A DNA stretch of 64,000 nt from an uncultured bacterium (GCA_947383145.1 CANDCH010000008.1:1-64000); one strand, 5' to 3'. Positions 1 to 7,271 are shown, numbered from the stretch's first letter. A program made the numbers and translations. The notes: a model not told the origin generated them from the letters alone.

Positions 1-14
1 CCCCACGTCTCGCA

Positions 15-47
15 ACACTCTTTCCCTACACGACGCTCTTCCGATCT
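15..47 (+). other. Illumina adapter sequence (artefact)
   Basis: Thirty-three bases match the standard Illumina read 1 adapter exactly, ending in the familiar CTCTTCCGATCT. This is not biological sequence. It shows that the window starts at an untrimmed contig end, so bases 1 to about 47 should be ignored and any gene crossing the left edge cannot be interpreted. Confidence 0.97.
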
Positions 48-91
48 GGCAGTTCGCCCGCCGCTTCGCCCGCCGCATGGGTAAACATTAT

Positions 92-508
92 TTATCTAAA
101 AGCATATATGATTTCCATATTTACAATTTCTTCTACTCGCTCTCGGATATTGTTCATGTGTCTTACCCATTCCATCTGACTGTTGGCCTTGAGCTGTTCG
201 GTAATACCTTCTTGCTTTGCCATCTGTTTGACAAGCTGAGAAAACATATTTTCAGCCTGCTGATTAATGTCAGCCAGGTGACTATCCAGCTTCCCGCTGA
301 GTAGCAAGGCATTGTAAAGGGCTTTCCTGTGTTCCCGTAGATTCTGACGCCTGCGCTGACCCCAAATAGCAACAGGGACACTTTCCGGCACAGTGAGATT
401 TGGGAGAAAATAATCTCCCTCTTGACGATAAGTTCCATCCATCTGTTCAAATGTAGATTTTCCCACGATATATACCTCCGAAATGTTGATTTCCTGCAAT
501 TCAATCAC
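92..508 (-). CDS. tnpV: TnpV family transposon-encoded protein
   Basis: The protein has 138 residues. It carries the typical TnpV layout: an N-terminal GDYFLPNLTVPE segment, a central REHRKALYNALLLSGKL helix, and a C-terminal LKANSQMEWVRHMNNI helix. TnpV proteins are accessory products of clostridial integrative and mobilisable transposons, and their exact role is not settled. The gene is clearly richer in A+T than its surroundings, which supports recent transfer. No recombinase or relaxase gene is beside it, because the contig end lies 45 bases after the stop. It is therefore best read as the edge or remnant of a mobile element. Confidence 0.82.
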   Translation of the reverse strand: MIELQEINISEVYIVGKSTFEQMDGTYRQEGDYFLPNLTVPESVPVAIWGQRRRQNLREHRKALYNALLLSGKLDSHLADINQQAENMFSQLVKQMAKQEGITEQLKANSQMEWVRHMNNIRERVEEIVNMEIIYAFR

Positions 509-530
509 ATTCGGCTGGCTGCAAATAGAT

Positions 531-566
531 AAGGGAGAGGTAACTTCCTTACGTTACCTCTCCCTT
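531..566. terminator. Perfect 14-bp hairpin between convergently spaced genes
   Basis: AAGGGAGAGGTAAC at 531-544 pairs perfectly with 553-566 around an 8-base loop. It lies just downstream of the stop of the minus-strand gene at 592-1026 and just upstream of the tnpV start. There is no strong T-tract on either strand, so it may be a weak terminator, an RNA-processing hairpin or an insulator. Confidence 0.6.
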
Positions 567-591
567 CCGGGGGGTCCTTTCTATGCGCCGC

Positions 592-1026
592 TCAGTCGAA
601 GGCGATGTAGAGGTAAACGATGTTCTGTTGGTTGGCGTAGGCGTTGGAGTTGCGGACTTGAAATCCGCCGTCCACAATTTCCACCACCCGGGAGTTGAGG
701 TTGCTCTGATAGCAGTAATAGGCGGAGGTGGCCATGAAGCCGCCGCCGGGGTTGCGGGTGTGGATCAGCACGACTTTTGGGGTAAACCCCAGGCGGATGA
801 GCTGGGTGGCGGACGAATCGCCGTTGCCGGTGTAGGCTCCGGCCACGACATGCTTCGCCTCCAGCTTGACCAGGCGCTGGTCCAGGGCGGCGCCGGCGGT
901 CTGGGCCTCCGCCCGGGCGGCCTCCACGGCGTCCTCCAGAGCCTGGGCGTTCTGGTTGAGGGGGTCCGGGGAAAAGGTGTCGGACGTCTCGATGAGATTC
1001 AGGTTGTAGGTCTCGGTGTGTTGCAT
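592..1026 (-). CDS. Phage tail-fibre-like protein
   Basis: The protein has 144 residues when started at the ATG at 1026, which is preceded by a strong AAAGGAGGAG ribosome site. The first third contains a short alanine/glutamate-rich helix (ALEDAVEAARAEAQ) of coiled-coil type. The rest is beta-rich, with the AGAYTGNGDSS...LGFTPKVVLIHT pattern common in C-terminal domains of phage tail fibres and receptor-binding proteins. No other phage gene is adjacent, so it is either a relic of a prophage or a host-adopted surface-binding domain. Its ribosome site lies inside a perfect inverted repeat (1031-1058), which suggests translational control. The family assignment rests on style rather than on a diagnostic motif. 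Confidence 0.55.
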   Translation of the reverse strand: MQHTETYNLNLIETSDTFSPDPLNQNAQALEDAVEAARAEAQTAGAALDQRLVKLEAKHVVAGAYTGNGDSSATQLIRLGFTPKVVLIHTRNPGGGFMATSAYYCYQSNLNSRVVEIVDGGFQVRNSNAYANQQNIVYLYIAFD

Positions 1027-1030
1027 GATG

Positions 1031-1058
1031 TTATCTCCTCCTTTGCAGGAGGAGATAA
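1031..1058 (-). promoter_or_regulatory. Hairpin that hides the ribosome site of the tail-fibre-like gene
   Basis: TTATCTCCTCC at 1031-1041 and GGAGGAGATAA at 1048-1058 form a perfect 11-bp stem with a 6-base loop. On the minus-strand transcript one arm carries the GGAGG used by the ATG at 1026. Folding would therefore block initiation unless the hairpin is opened or processed. Confidence 0.6.
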
Positions 1059-1097
1059 AGGGGGGCCTGGTTGCACAATTCGATGCAAAACATTCCG

Positions 1098-1126
1098 TTG
1101 ACAAATCCGCAGCCGGAGGGTATAAT
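1098..1126 (+). promoter_or_regulatory. Perfect consensus sigma-A promoter (rightward)
   Basis: TTGACA at 1098-1103, a 17-base spacer and TATAAT at 1121-1126 are an exact match to the housekeeping consensus. No good protein-coding gene follows directly. The predicted start is near 1133, and an intrinsic terminator lies at 1207-1245, so the product would be an RNA of about 110 bases. Confidence 0.8.
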
Positions 1127-1132
1127 AAGCAT

Positions 1133-1245
1133 AGAGAGCCCCGTGTTTTGTTCACCCGGGCAAGCGGTTTGGCTCCTTAAAGTGTGGCTGGACTACAAAC
1201 TGCGTAGACGACCGTCACTTGTCGGAGTGGCGGTCGTCCCTTTTT
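1133..1245 (+). ncRNA. Candidate short antisense RNA
   Basis: This is the stretch between the consensus promoter at 1098-1126 and the hairpin plus T5 at 1207-1245. It carries no plausible ORF. It is complementary to the 3' part of the minus-strand transcript from the promoter at 1374-1402, including the last codons of the 27-residue ORF at 1215-1298. That layout matches antisense antitoxins of type I systems such as RatA and SR4. Expression is inferred, not seen. Confidence 0.5.
1207..1245 (+). terminator. Intrinsic terminator
   Basis: GACGACCGTCAC at 1207-1218 pairs with 1227-1238 (12 bp with one G-T pair, 8-base loop). The stem is followed by CC and five T residues on the plus strand. The hairpin overlaps the 3' end of the minus-strand small ORF. 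Confidence 0.75.
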
Positions 1246-1298
1246 ACCCGTACAGTCACGGTAAAACCGTAAACATGAAAAGTCAGGGTTATGGGCAC
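1215..1298 (-). CDS. 27-residue peptide, candidate type I toxin
   Basis: This small ORF starts with GTG at 1298, behind the ribosome site AAAGGGGGTGAG. The peptide has a 17-residue hydrophobic and beta-branched stretch (PITLTFHVYGFTVTVRV) followed by a charged tail (KRDDRHSDK), an outline shared with many small type I toxins. The hydrophobic part is weak for a membrane helix. Its stop lies inside the terminator hairpin of the opposite-strand RNA. The strong promoter at 1374-1402 drives it. It is too short to prove coding from sequence alone. Conservation of the peptide in relatives would decide. Confidence 0.45.
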   Translation of the reverse strand: MPITLTFHVYGFTVTVRVKRDDRHSDK

Positions 1299-1373
1299 AT
1301 ACTCACCCCCTTTCGGGTTTGAGTAACCAAACCGCCTGCCGTTGCCGGGCTCCCTCACACGGGACCCGGTATT

Positions 1374-1402
1374 ATTTTATACGATTTGACATAAAAAGTC
1401 AA
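1374..1402 (-). promoter_or_regulatory. Strong sigma-A promoter (leftward)
   Basis: On the minus strand TTGACT (1402-1397), a 17-base spacer and TAAAAT (1379-1374) form a near-consensus promoter. Its -35 box overlaps a TTGAC...GTCAA inverted repeat (1386-1402), whose other arm offers a TTGACA facing the gene at 1434. Confidence 0.7.
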
Positions 1403-1433
1403 GGAATACAACGTTGCACAAGGAGGACACCCA

Positions 1434-3374
1434 ATGCCCAGTACCGAAGCCGTCCAGTACTACCAGCAGGCCCTGAAGGCGGGCCAGCGGGAATATAAGA
1501 ACTGTGTCCACCGGGGGCTGAACCCCAACATCCAGGCCCTGGGGGCGGAGAAGCTCCAGCTGTCCCAGGTGAAGCTGGGGGTGATGGAGGTGCCCATCTA
1601 TCTGGTGGTGGGCTCCACCGAGGAGGCGCGCTGCAATTCCTTCTCCCCCGGCTTTTATCCCCTGATGGCCACGGACAGCGAGTTTGCCACCAAGTGGACC
1701 AACCTGTGCACGGCCCAGCTGAGCGAGGGCATCCACGACGCCGTCAAGTGCTATGAGTACCTGGGCCGGTTCTACGTCCAGGAGGGGAACAAGCGGGTGA
1801 GCGTGCTCAAAAGCATGGGCTCGGCCACGGTGCAGGCGGACGTGATCAGGCTCATGCCCGCCCGGGCGGACGACATCACCACCCAGATCTATATGGAGTT
1901 TCTGGAGTTTTTCCGCCACAGCCGGTGCTGGGGCGTGCATTTCAGCGACCTGGGGGGATATGCCAAGCTCCAGGCGGCGCTGGGCTTCGCCAAGGATGAG
2001 GACTGGCCGGAGGACTTTCGGAAAAAATTCAAGGCCCGGTATTTCAGCTTCCGCAGCAGCTTTTACCGGCTGGGCGGCGGCAGCCTGGGCCTGACCGCCG
2101 GGGACGCCTTGCTGCGCTGGCTGGAATTTTATCCGGCCCAGGACTTTTTGAGCTCCATCGGCGAGGGGGACTACCGCAAAACCCTCACCGCCATCTGGAA
2201 GGAGCTGTGCGTCCACGGGTCGCCCGCGCCCATCGCGGTGAGCCTTGCCCCCGCGGAGGGGGAGGAGAAAAAAAGTGTCATGTCCGCCCTGCTCGGGACG
2301 AAAAAGCGGCTGAAGGTGGCGTTTCTCTTCCAGGGTACGCCCCAGACCAGCGGCTGGGCCGCCGCCCACGACCGGGGCCGGGAGTATTTGGAGGAGACCC
2401 TGGGGGACGCGGTCAGCGTGCAGCGCTTCTACGACGTGTCCCCCCAGGAGGCGGACGGGGTCATCGGCGAGGCGGTGGCGGGGGGCGCGGAGCTGATTTT
2501 CACCACCTCCGTGAGCCTCATCGACGCCACCCTGCGGGTGGCGGTGAAGTACCCCAAGGTGCGCTTTATGAATTGCTCCATCGACCAGCCCTACGTCAAC
2601 GTGAAGGCGTATTACTGCCGGGTGTACGAGGGCAAATTCATCACCGGGGCCATCGCCGGGGCCATGAGCCGGGGCAGCCGCATCGGCTATGTGGGCAGCT
2701 ACCCCATTCTGGGGGTGCCCGCCAGCATCAACGCCTTTGCCCTGGGGGCGGCCCTCACCAACCCGGAGGCGGTCATCGACCTGCGCTGGCACTGCCTGCC
2801 GGGGGATTATATGGGGGAGTTCCGGCGGCAGGGCCTCCAGATTGTCAGCGACCGGGACTATATCTCCGAGCAGCCCGACGGGGCCCAGGGGCTGGCCCGG
2901 CTGGAGCCGGACGGCGAGCTTGTCCAGCTGGCCTCGCCCAGCTGGCACTGGGGGGAGTTCTACGTGCGCATTGTGCGGGAGATGCTCCGGGACCCCAAAA
3001 CCATCCCGTTGGCGGAGGACAGCAGCTGCGCCATCAACTACTGGTGGGGGATGAACAGCGGGGTGGTGGACCTGCGCTTCAGCCCGGACCTGCCCGAGGG
3101 GGTGCGGTCCCTGGCGGAGATCCTGCGGCAGGGCATCCGGGCGGGGACCATTCAGCCCTTCCAGCGGTTTATCCGGGACCAGGGGGGCAATGTGGTCAAC
3201 GACGGCAGCCGGAATCTGACCATGGAAGAGATTTTGAAAATGGACTGGCTGTGCGACCGCGTGGACGGCCGCCTGCCCGCCTTTGACGAGCTGCTTCCGG
3301 TGGCCAGGCCCACGGTGCGGCGGCTGGGCGTGGACCGGGAGAGCATCCCGCCGGAGGAGGAGAGGGACAAGTGA
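1434..3374 (+). CDS. ParB-like/BMP-domain fusion protein
   Basis: The protein has 646 residues and starts at an ATG behind AAGGAGG. Residues about 105-130 (YEYLGRFYVQEGNKRVSVLK) look like a ParB/sulfiredoxin-type fold motif. From about residue 293 to 560 it matches BMP/PnrA-family substrate-binding domains (LKVAFLFQG...GWAAAHDRGREYLEE..., then GAIAGAMSRGSRIGYVGSYP). BMP proteins normally are lipoproteins that bind nucleosides for ABC import. This one has no signal peptide or lipobox and no permease nearby, so it is probably cytosolic and may sense a nucleoside. Its stop overlaps the start of the metallophosphoesterase gene. Databases often call such proteins BMP family substrate-binding proteins, and the cytosolic role is my inference. 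Confidence 0.7.
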   Translation: MPSTEAVQYYQQALKAGQREYKNCVHRGLNPNIQALGAEKLQLSQVKLGVMEVPIYLVVGSTEEARCNSFSPGFYPLMATDSEFATKWTNLCTAQLSEGIHDAVKCYEYLGRFYVQEGNKRVSVLKSMGSATVQADVIRLMPARADDITTQIYMEFLEFFRHSRCWGVHFSDLGGYAKLQAALGFAKDEDWPEDFRKKFKARYFSFRSSFYRLGGGSLGLTAGDALLRWLEFYPAQDFLSSIGEGDYRKTLTAIWKELCVHGSPAPIAVSLAPAEGEEKKSVMSALLGTKKRLKVAFLFQGTPQTSGWAAAHDRGREYLEETLGDAVSVQRFYDVSPQEADGVIGEAVAGGAELIFTTSVSLIDATLRVAVKYPKVRFMNCSIDQPYVNVKAYYCRVYEGKFITGAIAGAMSRGSRIGYVGSYPILGVPASINAFALGAALTNPEAVIDLRWHCLPGDYMGEFRRQGLQIVSDRDYISEQPDGAQGLARLEPDGELVQLASPSWHWGEFYVRIVREMLRDPKTIPLAEDSSCAINYWWGMNSGVVDLRFSPDLPEGVRSLAEILRQGIRAGTIQPFQRFIRDQGGNVVNDGSRNLTMEEILKMDWLCDRVDGRLPAFDELLPVARPTVRRLGVDRESIPPEEERDK

Positions 3375-4024
3375 AGCTGATGGTGATCTCCGACGCCCCG
3401 GACCAGGGGCTGTGGGATTATTTCTCCAAGGAAAAGCTCCAGGGGGCGGACGCCATCATCTCCTGCGGGGACCTGCCGCCGTCCTACCTCTCCTTTCTGG
3501 TGACCATGGCCAACCGGCCCTTGTTTTACGTCCACGGCAACCACGACGCCCGGTATGAGAACGAGCCGCCGGAGGGGTGCGACTGCATCGACGGCAGGGT
3601 GGTGGAGTTCCGGGGCTACCGCATCCTCGGCCTGGGCGGGTGCATGAAGTACAACAGCAGCGAACACCAGTACACCGAGCGGCAGATGCGGCGCCGCGTC
3701 GCCAAGCTGGGCCGGACGCTGAAAAAGGGCGGCGTGGATATTCTGGTGACCCACGCCCCCGCCCAGGGCTTGGGGGATATGGAGGACGCCTGCCATCAGG
3801 GCTTCGCCTGCTTCCGAGAGGTGATGGAGGCGTATGCCCCCCAATACCACGTCCACGGCCATGTCCACCTGCAATACACGCCTAACGTCCCCAGAACCCG
3901 CCGGTTTGGGGACACTACCGTGGTAAACGCGTCCGGAAAGTACTTCATTGACCTGCCGGAGCGGCCCGCCGCCGCCCTGCCCGGGGGCCTGAGGGGCTGG
4001 CTGGCCCGGCGGCGGGGATCATAA
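3371..4024 (+). CDS. Calcineurin-like metallophosphoesterase
   Basis: The protein has 217 residues. It shows the metal-binding motif series of the family: an N-terminal VISDAPD in place of the usual DxH, then GDLPPSY, GNHDARY, THAPAQG and VHGHVHLQY. The first motif lacks the canonical histidine, as in YfcE-like variants. The likely start is GTG at 3371, which overlaps the TGA of the upstream BMP-domain gene, so the two are translationally coupled and probably work together. The last 20 residues are rich in Ala, Arg and Gly and poorly conserved in style. The substrate cannot be inferred. A cyclic nucleotide or other phosphodiester would fit a partner that binds nucleosides. Confidence 0.8.
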   Translation: MKLMVISDAPDQGLWDYFSKEKLQGADAIISCGDLPPSYLSFLVTMANRPLFYVHGNHDARYENEPPEGCDCIDGRVVEFRGYRILGLGGCMKYNSSEHQYTERQMRRRVAKLGRTLKKGGVDILVTHAPAQGLGDMEDACHQGFACFREVMEAYAPQYHVHGHVHLQYTPNVPRTRRFGDTTVVNASGKYFIDLPERPAAALPGGLRGWLARRRGS

Positions 4025-4049
4025 AGAAGGAGAAGGGGAGGAAACGCCC

Positions 4050-4622
4050 ATGCCGGATTGGGTAGAATTAGAGCGCCGCTGTCTCGCCTGCCAGAAATGC
4101 GCCCTGGCGGACACCCGCACCAACGTGGTGTTCGGTAAGGGGCCGAAAAACGCCCGGATCATGTTTGTGGGCGAGGGCCCCGGAGAGAACGAGGACCTCC
4201 AGGGGGAGCCCTTTGTGGGCAGGGGAGGGCAGTTACTGGACGAAATGCTGTCTCTCATCGGCCTGAGCCGGGAGAAGAACTTTTATATCACCAACATTGT
4301 CAAGTGCCGCCCGCCCAAAAACCGGGACCCGCTGAACACTGAGCAGGACGCCTGCATCGGCTACCTCCGGGAGCAGATGGAGCTGCTCCGGCCCAGGGTG
4401 GTGGTGTGCCTGGGGCGGATTGCCGCCATGCGCATCATCAAGCCGGATTACCGCATCACCAGGGAACACGGACAGTGGGTGGAGCGGGACGGGGTGAGCT
4501 ATACCGCCATCTACCATCCCGCCGCCCTGCTCCGGGACCCGTCCAAGAAGCCGGACACCTTCGCCGACCTGCGCGCCATCCGGGCCAAGCTCCGGGAGGT
4601 GTGCCCGGAGGTTTACGGCTGA
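4050..4622 (+). CDS. Family 4 (iron-sulfur) uracil-DNA glycosylase
   Basis: The protein has 190 residues and removes uracil from DNA to start base-excision repair. Family 4 hallmarks are present: clustered cysteines C11, C14 and C17 plus C86 and C102 for a 4Fe-4S cluster, the active-site motif GEGPGENED (41-49), and a C-terminal YHPAALL motif. The start has a strong GGGGAGG site. The gene follows the metallophosphoesterase by 25 bases and is probably in the same transcript. Length and motifs are normal for the family. Confidence 0.93.
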   Translation: MPDWVELERRCLACQKCALADTRTNVVFGKGPKNARIMFVGEGPGENEDLQGEPFVGRGGQLLDEMLSLIGLSREKNFYITNIVKCRPPKNRDPLNTEQDACIGYLREQMELLRPRVVVCLGRIAAMRIIKPDYRITREHGQWVERDGVSYTAIYHPAALLRDPSKKPDTFADLRAIRAKLREVCPEVYG

Positions 4623-4637
4623 ATTTTGCCATGCCAT

Positions 4638-4908
4638 TCACGCTGCGCCTGTTCGCGGCGCGCGAGCAGAACCCCCGCAAAGCCGCGCCTCAGGCTTTGT
4701 GGGGAAAGGAGGGACGGCAAAACAAGCGCGCTTCGCCAAAGGCGGAAGCGAGGGATGCGAAGCTTGCCCCGACGCCGTCACGCTGCGAAGCGGCCAGGGC
4801 GCTCAGCCGCTTTCACTCCGCCTCGGCCAAAACCCACCTCCGCTGCGCGGCGGCTGGGCTTTTGGCCTCGCTGCGCTCCAAGCTCCTTCGCTGTCCGCTT
4901 CTCCGCGC
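4638..4908. repeat. Dispersed intergenic repeat, copy A
   Basis: This GC-rich, palindrome-rich stretch has no convincing gene. It shares TCACGCTGCGCCTGTTCGCG (4638-4657) exactly with 9399-9418. It shares CTGCGCGGCGGCTGGGCTTT with copy B near 7410. It also shares AGGCGGAAGCGAGGGAT (4740-4756) and AGCTTGCCCCGACG (4761-4774), in inverted orientation, with copy D near 52470. It abuts the stop codon of the minus-strand SSB-like gene. Confidence 0.75.
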
Positions 4909-5541
4909 TCATAACGGCTCCGCGCCGTCCAGCAGGTTCATCACCGAAATCTCAAAGGCGGTGCGCTCCACCTGCTCCCCGTCGATGAGCTTGTGGTACT
5001 GGCGGCTCTGGAGCCGGCCCTCCAGCCGCAGCCGGTCGCCCACGTCCAGCCCGGCGCAGTGGGCGGCCAGCGAACCCCAGGCGATGCAGGGCAGGTAGTC
5101 CGCCCGGCCGTAGGGCCGGTTGACGGCCAGCAGCAGGTCGCAGATTTCCCGGCCCAGGGGGGTGCGGCGGGCGGTGGGCCTGCGGCACAGCGCCCCGGCC
5201 AGCACCAGCCGGTTCTCCCCCGTCTCCTCCGGGGCGGGCTGGGCGGACCGCACCAGCACGGTGATGACCAGCTTGCTGCCCTGGCCGGAGCGGTTGTTGT
5301 AGGAGCGCACCTCCCCCTGCGCGTCCACCCACCGGCCCGGCTCCCACAGGGAGGGGTCCGGGTCCGCCGTCACCAGGTTGAGCACGTCGTCCACCCCGCT
5401 CAGCCGGGGCACCCGAAGGGGGACGGCGTAGTAGTCCACGCCGTGGTTTCGGTGGGAGGGGACGGGGGCGGCCAGCCCCTGTCCCCGCAGTACAATCCTG
5501 TTTTCGCCTCTGTATTCGTCCATGGATATCACGCTCCGCAT
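4909..5541 (-). CDS. Single-stranded DNA-binding-like protein with two OB folds
   Basis: The protein has up to 210 residues; an alternative start at the second methionine (5523) is possible. Two stretches look like SSB OB folds. The first, divergent one follows NRIVLRGQG (about residues 14-100). A more typical one follows ENRLVLAGALCRRPTARRTPLGREIC (about 108-205), with the strand pattern of the SSB/primosomal PriB group. It lacks the acidic C-terminal tail of canonical SSB, so it is probably not the main replication SSB. The last residues (GAEPL) are encoded where repeat copy A begins. Databases tend to call such proteins single-stranded DNA-binding protein. Confidence 0.65.
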   Translation of the reverse strand: MRSVISMDEYRGENRIVLRGQGLAAPVPSHRNHGVDYYAVPLRVPRLSGVDDVLNLVTADPDPSLWEPGRWVDAQGEVRSYNNRSGQGSKLVITVLVRSAQPAPEETGENRLVLAGALCRRPTARRTPLGREICDLLLAVNRPYGRADYLPCIAWGSLAAHCAGLDVGDRLRLEGRLQSRQYHKLIDGEQVERTAFEISVMNLLDGAEPL

Positions 5542-5616
5542 ATCAAATGGTTTCCTGCCCTGACTATATGACGGGGGCGGGATGGATATGCCCCCTCCAA
5601 TGGATAACTATGCCCA

Positions 5617-5644
5617 TTGACAAGGGGGGACGGGGCAGTATAAA
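5617..5644 (+). promoter_or_regulatory. Promoter of the small gene at 5678
   Basis: TTGACA at 5617-5622, a 16-base spacer and TATAAA at 5639-5644 lie 34 bases upstream of the start codon, followed by the AAGGAGG site at 5664-5670. Confidence 0.65.
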
Positions 5645-5677
5645 ATAGAGGTGAGTTCAGCCGAAGGAGGGCTAAGG

Positions 5678-6085
5678 ATGGAACTGGAACTGACGCGCAA
5701 GCAGCTGCGCAGGCTGCTGGACATGGTATACATCGGCAACTGGATTTTGAACTCCACCCGGGGAGAGGACCGGTTCAAGGACTACGACGAGGTGGAGAGC
5801 CTGTTGTTTGCCCGGGCGGCCCAGGAGGGGATGCCCAGCCTGTCCGAGACCTATCAGGGGGAGGTGATCCCCTCCCGGGCCTTTGCGGAGGGGGGCATCC
5901 ACGAGGCCATCATGGAGTATGAGAACAATGTGTTCTTTGAGATTCTGGCGGAGGACCTGGCCCGCCGGGACATGGACGACGTGCCCATCGACGAGAGCAA
6001 TTATGACGAGCTGACCCAGCGCATCGACGCCTATATCGACGAGTTCGAGGCCCACGGCACGGACAACATCACCGTGGACTGCTGA
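5678..6085 (+). CDS. Conserved hypothetical acidic protein
   Basis: The protein has 135 residues from the ATG at 5678, chosen because AAGGAGG ends seven bases before it; a GTG at 5651 would lack a site. The sequence is acidic and helical throughout, with many Asp/Glu clusters (RGEDRFKDYDEVESLL, PIDESNYDELTQRIDAYIDEFE). No membrane segment or known catalytic motif is visible. It has its own promoter and ends in a strong bidirectional terminator shared with dnaJ, so it is a one-gene unit. I do not recognise the family. Confidence 0.75.
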   Translation: MELELTRKQLRRLLDMVYIGNWILNSTRGEDRFKDYDEVESLLFARAAQEGMPSLSETYQGEVIPSRAFAEGGIHEAIMEYENNVFFEILAEDLARRDMDDVPIDESNYDELTQRIDAYIDEFEAHGTDNITVDC

Positions 6086-6088
6086 GCG

Positions 6089-6134
6089 AAATAAACCGGA
6101 CCCCGCGGCACATGCCGCGGGGTCCGGTTTATTT
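6089..6134. terminator. Bidirectional terminator
   Basis: A perfect long hairpin, AAATAAACCGGACCCCGCGGCA and its complement (6089-6110/6113-6134), is flanked by A-rich and T-rich tracts. It separates the converging gene at 5678 from dnaJ, whose last codons (poly-Lys) overlap its right side. Confidence 0.88.
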
Positions 6135-7271
6135 CTTTTTCTTTTTGAAGAAGTCCTTGACGGGGGTCGCCGGGGGCGGCGTGCCCTCCCCCATGGTCTG
6201 GGCGTAGGCCAGCAGGGCGTCCTTTTGCTGCCCGGTGAGGTTGGTGGGCACCTGGACCTGGACGGTGACGTACTGATCTCCCCGTCCCCGCCCGCTGACG
6301 CTGGGCGCGCCCTTCCCCCGCAGGCGGAACACGGCGCCGGGCTGGGTGCCGGGGGGCAGGTCGTACTTCACCTTGCCGTCGATGGTGTCGATCTCCAGCG
6401 AGGCCCCCAGGGCCGCCTGGGTGAAGGACACCGGCTGTTCTGTGTAGAGGTTGCTGCCGTCCCGCTGGAACCGGCGGTCGGGGATGACGGCCACGTTCAC
6501 CAGCAGGTCCCCGGCGGGGCCGCCGTTGAGGCCGCCGTTGCCCTGGCCCCGCATGGAGATGGTCTGGCCGTCGTCGATGCCCGCGGGTATGCGGATTTTG
6601 ATGTTCCGCTGCCGCCGCATCTGGCCCTCGCCCCGGCAGTCGGGGCAGGGCTGGTGGATGAGCTTGCCGGTGCCCCGGCACTTGGAGCAGGGCGCGGTGG
6701 TGGTGAAGGCAAAGCCGCCGCCCCCCCGCTGAATGCGCACCTGGCCGGAGCCCCGGCAGTCGGGGCACACCTCGGCGGTGGTGCCCGCGGCGCAGCCGGT
6801 GCCCCGGCAGGCGCCGCAGGTCTCCATACGGTGGAGGCTGATCTCCTTTTCGCAGCCCGCCATGGCCTCGGCGAACTTGATGGTGACGCTGGCCCGGAGG
6901 GAGGCGCCCCGCTTGGGGGCGTTGGGGTTGGCCTGGCGCTGGCCGCCGAAGCCGCCGCCGAAGAAGGAGCCGAAGATGTCCCCCAGGTCGATGTCCCCCA
7001 TGTCGAAGCCGCCGCCGAAGCCCCCGGCCCCGAAGTTGGGGTCCACCCCGGCGTGGCCGAACTGGTCGTACTTGGCCCGCTTGTCCTTGTCGGACAGCAC
7101 CTCATAGGCCTCGTTGACCTCCTTGAATTTGGCCTCCGCCTCGGCGTTGCCGGGGTTCATGTCCGGGTGGTACTGCTTGGCCAGCTTGCGGTAGGCTCTT
7201 TTCAGCTCGTCGTCTGAGGCGGACTTGCCCACGCCCAGGACCTCGTAATAATCTCGTTTCTGGTCTGCCAT
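6129..7271 (-). CDS. dnaJ: Chaperone protein DnaJ
   Basis: This is the Hsp40 co-chaperone that delivers substrates to DnaK and stimulates its ATPase. The J domain (residues 1-70) contains the YHPDMNP loop. A Gly/Phe-rich linker follows (about 80-115), then four CxxCxGxG zinc repeats ([32 protein letters not shown]) and the C-terminal substrate domains. The length of 380 residues is normal. The start at 7271 is chosen for its AGAGGTG site; an in-frame GTG four codons earlier has none. The C-terminus ends in FFKKKKK. It is the last gene of hrcA-grpE-dnaK-dnaJ. Confidence 0.96.
   Translation of the reverse strand: MADQKRDYYEVLGVGKSASDDELKRAYRKLAKQYHPDMNPGNAEAEAKFKEVNEAYEVLSDKDKRAKYDQFGHAGVDPNFGAGGFGGGFDMGDIDLGDIFGSFFGGGFGGQRQANPNAPKRGASLRASVTIKFAEAMAGCEKEISLHRMETCGACRGTGCAAGTTAEVCPDCRGSGQVRIQRGGGGFAFTTTAPCSKCRGTGKLIHQPCPDCRGEGQMRRQRNIKIRIPAGIDDGQTISMRGQGNGGLNGGPAGDLLVNVAVIPDRRFQRDGSNLYTEQPVSFTQAALGASLEIDTIDGKVKYDLPPGTQPGAVFRLRGKGAPSVSGRGRGDQYVTVQVQVPTNLTGQQKDALLAYAQTMGEGTPPPATPVKDFFKKKKK

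Larger units (their letters stand above)
1139..1370 (-). ncRNA. Structured minus-strand transcript with 5'-3' long-range pairing
   Basis: Three separated blocks near the two ends pair in register: 1140-1146 with 1357-1363, 1155-1159 with 1345-1349, and 1164-1172 with 1327-1335. On the minus strand the interior holds a CCC-GAAA-GGG hairpin, whose GNRA loop fits this orientation, and its 3' arm contains the ribosome site of the small ORF at 1215-1298. Closed 5'-3' folds of this kind are typical of type I toxin mRNAs. A member of a large clostridial non-coding RNA class (for example raiA-like) is the main alternative. Confidence 0.5.

Noticed and set aside
1377-2948. Long open frame on the minus strand opposite the BMP-domain gene
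   Set aside because: High GC content opens antisense frames. The translation is low-complexity (Gly, Pro, His, Leu-rich) with no ribosome site, whereas the plus-strand frame matches known domains.
1434-3374. Functional link between the ParB-like motif here and the parS site at 25106
   Set aside because: The motif is only a fold-level resemblance and lacks the ParB DNA-binding helix-turn-helix. The true ParB should be encoded near parA elsewhere.
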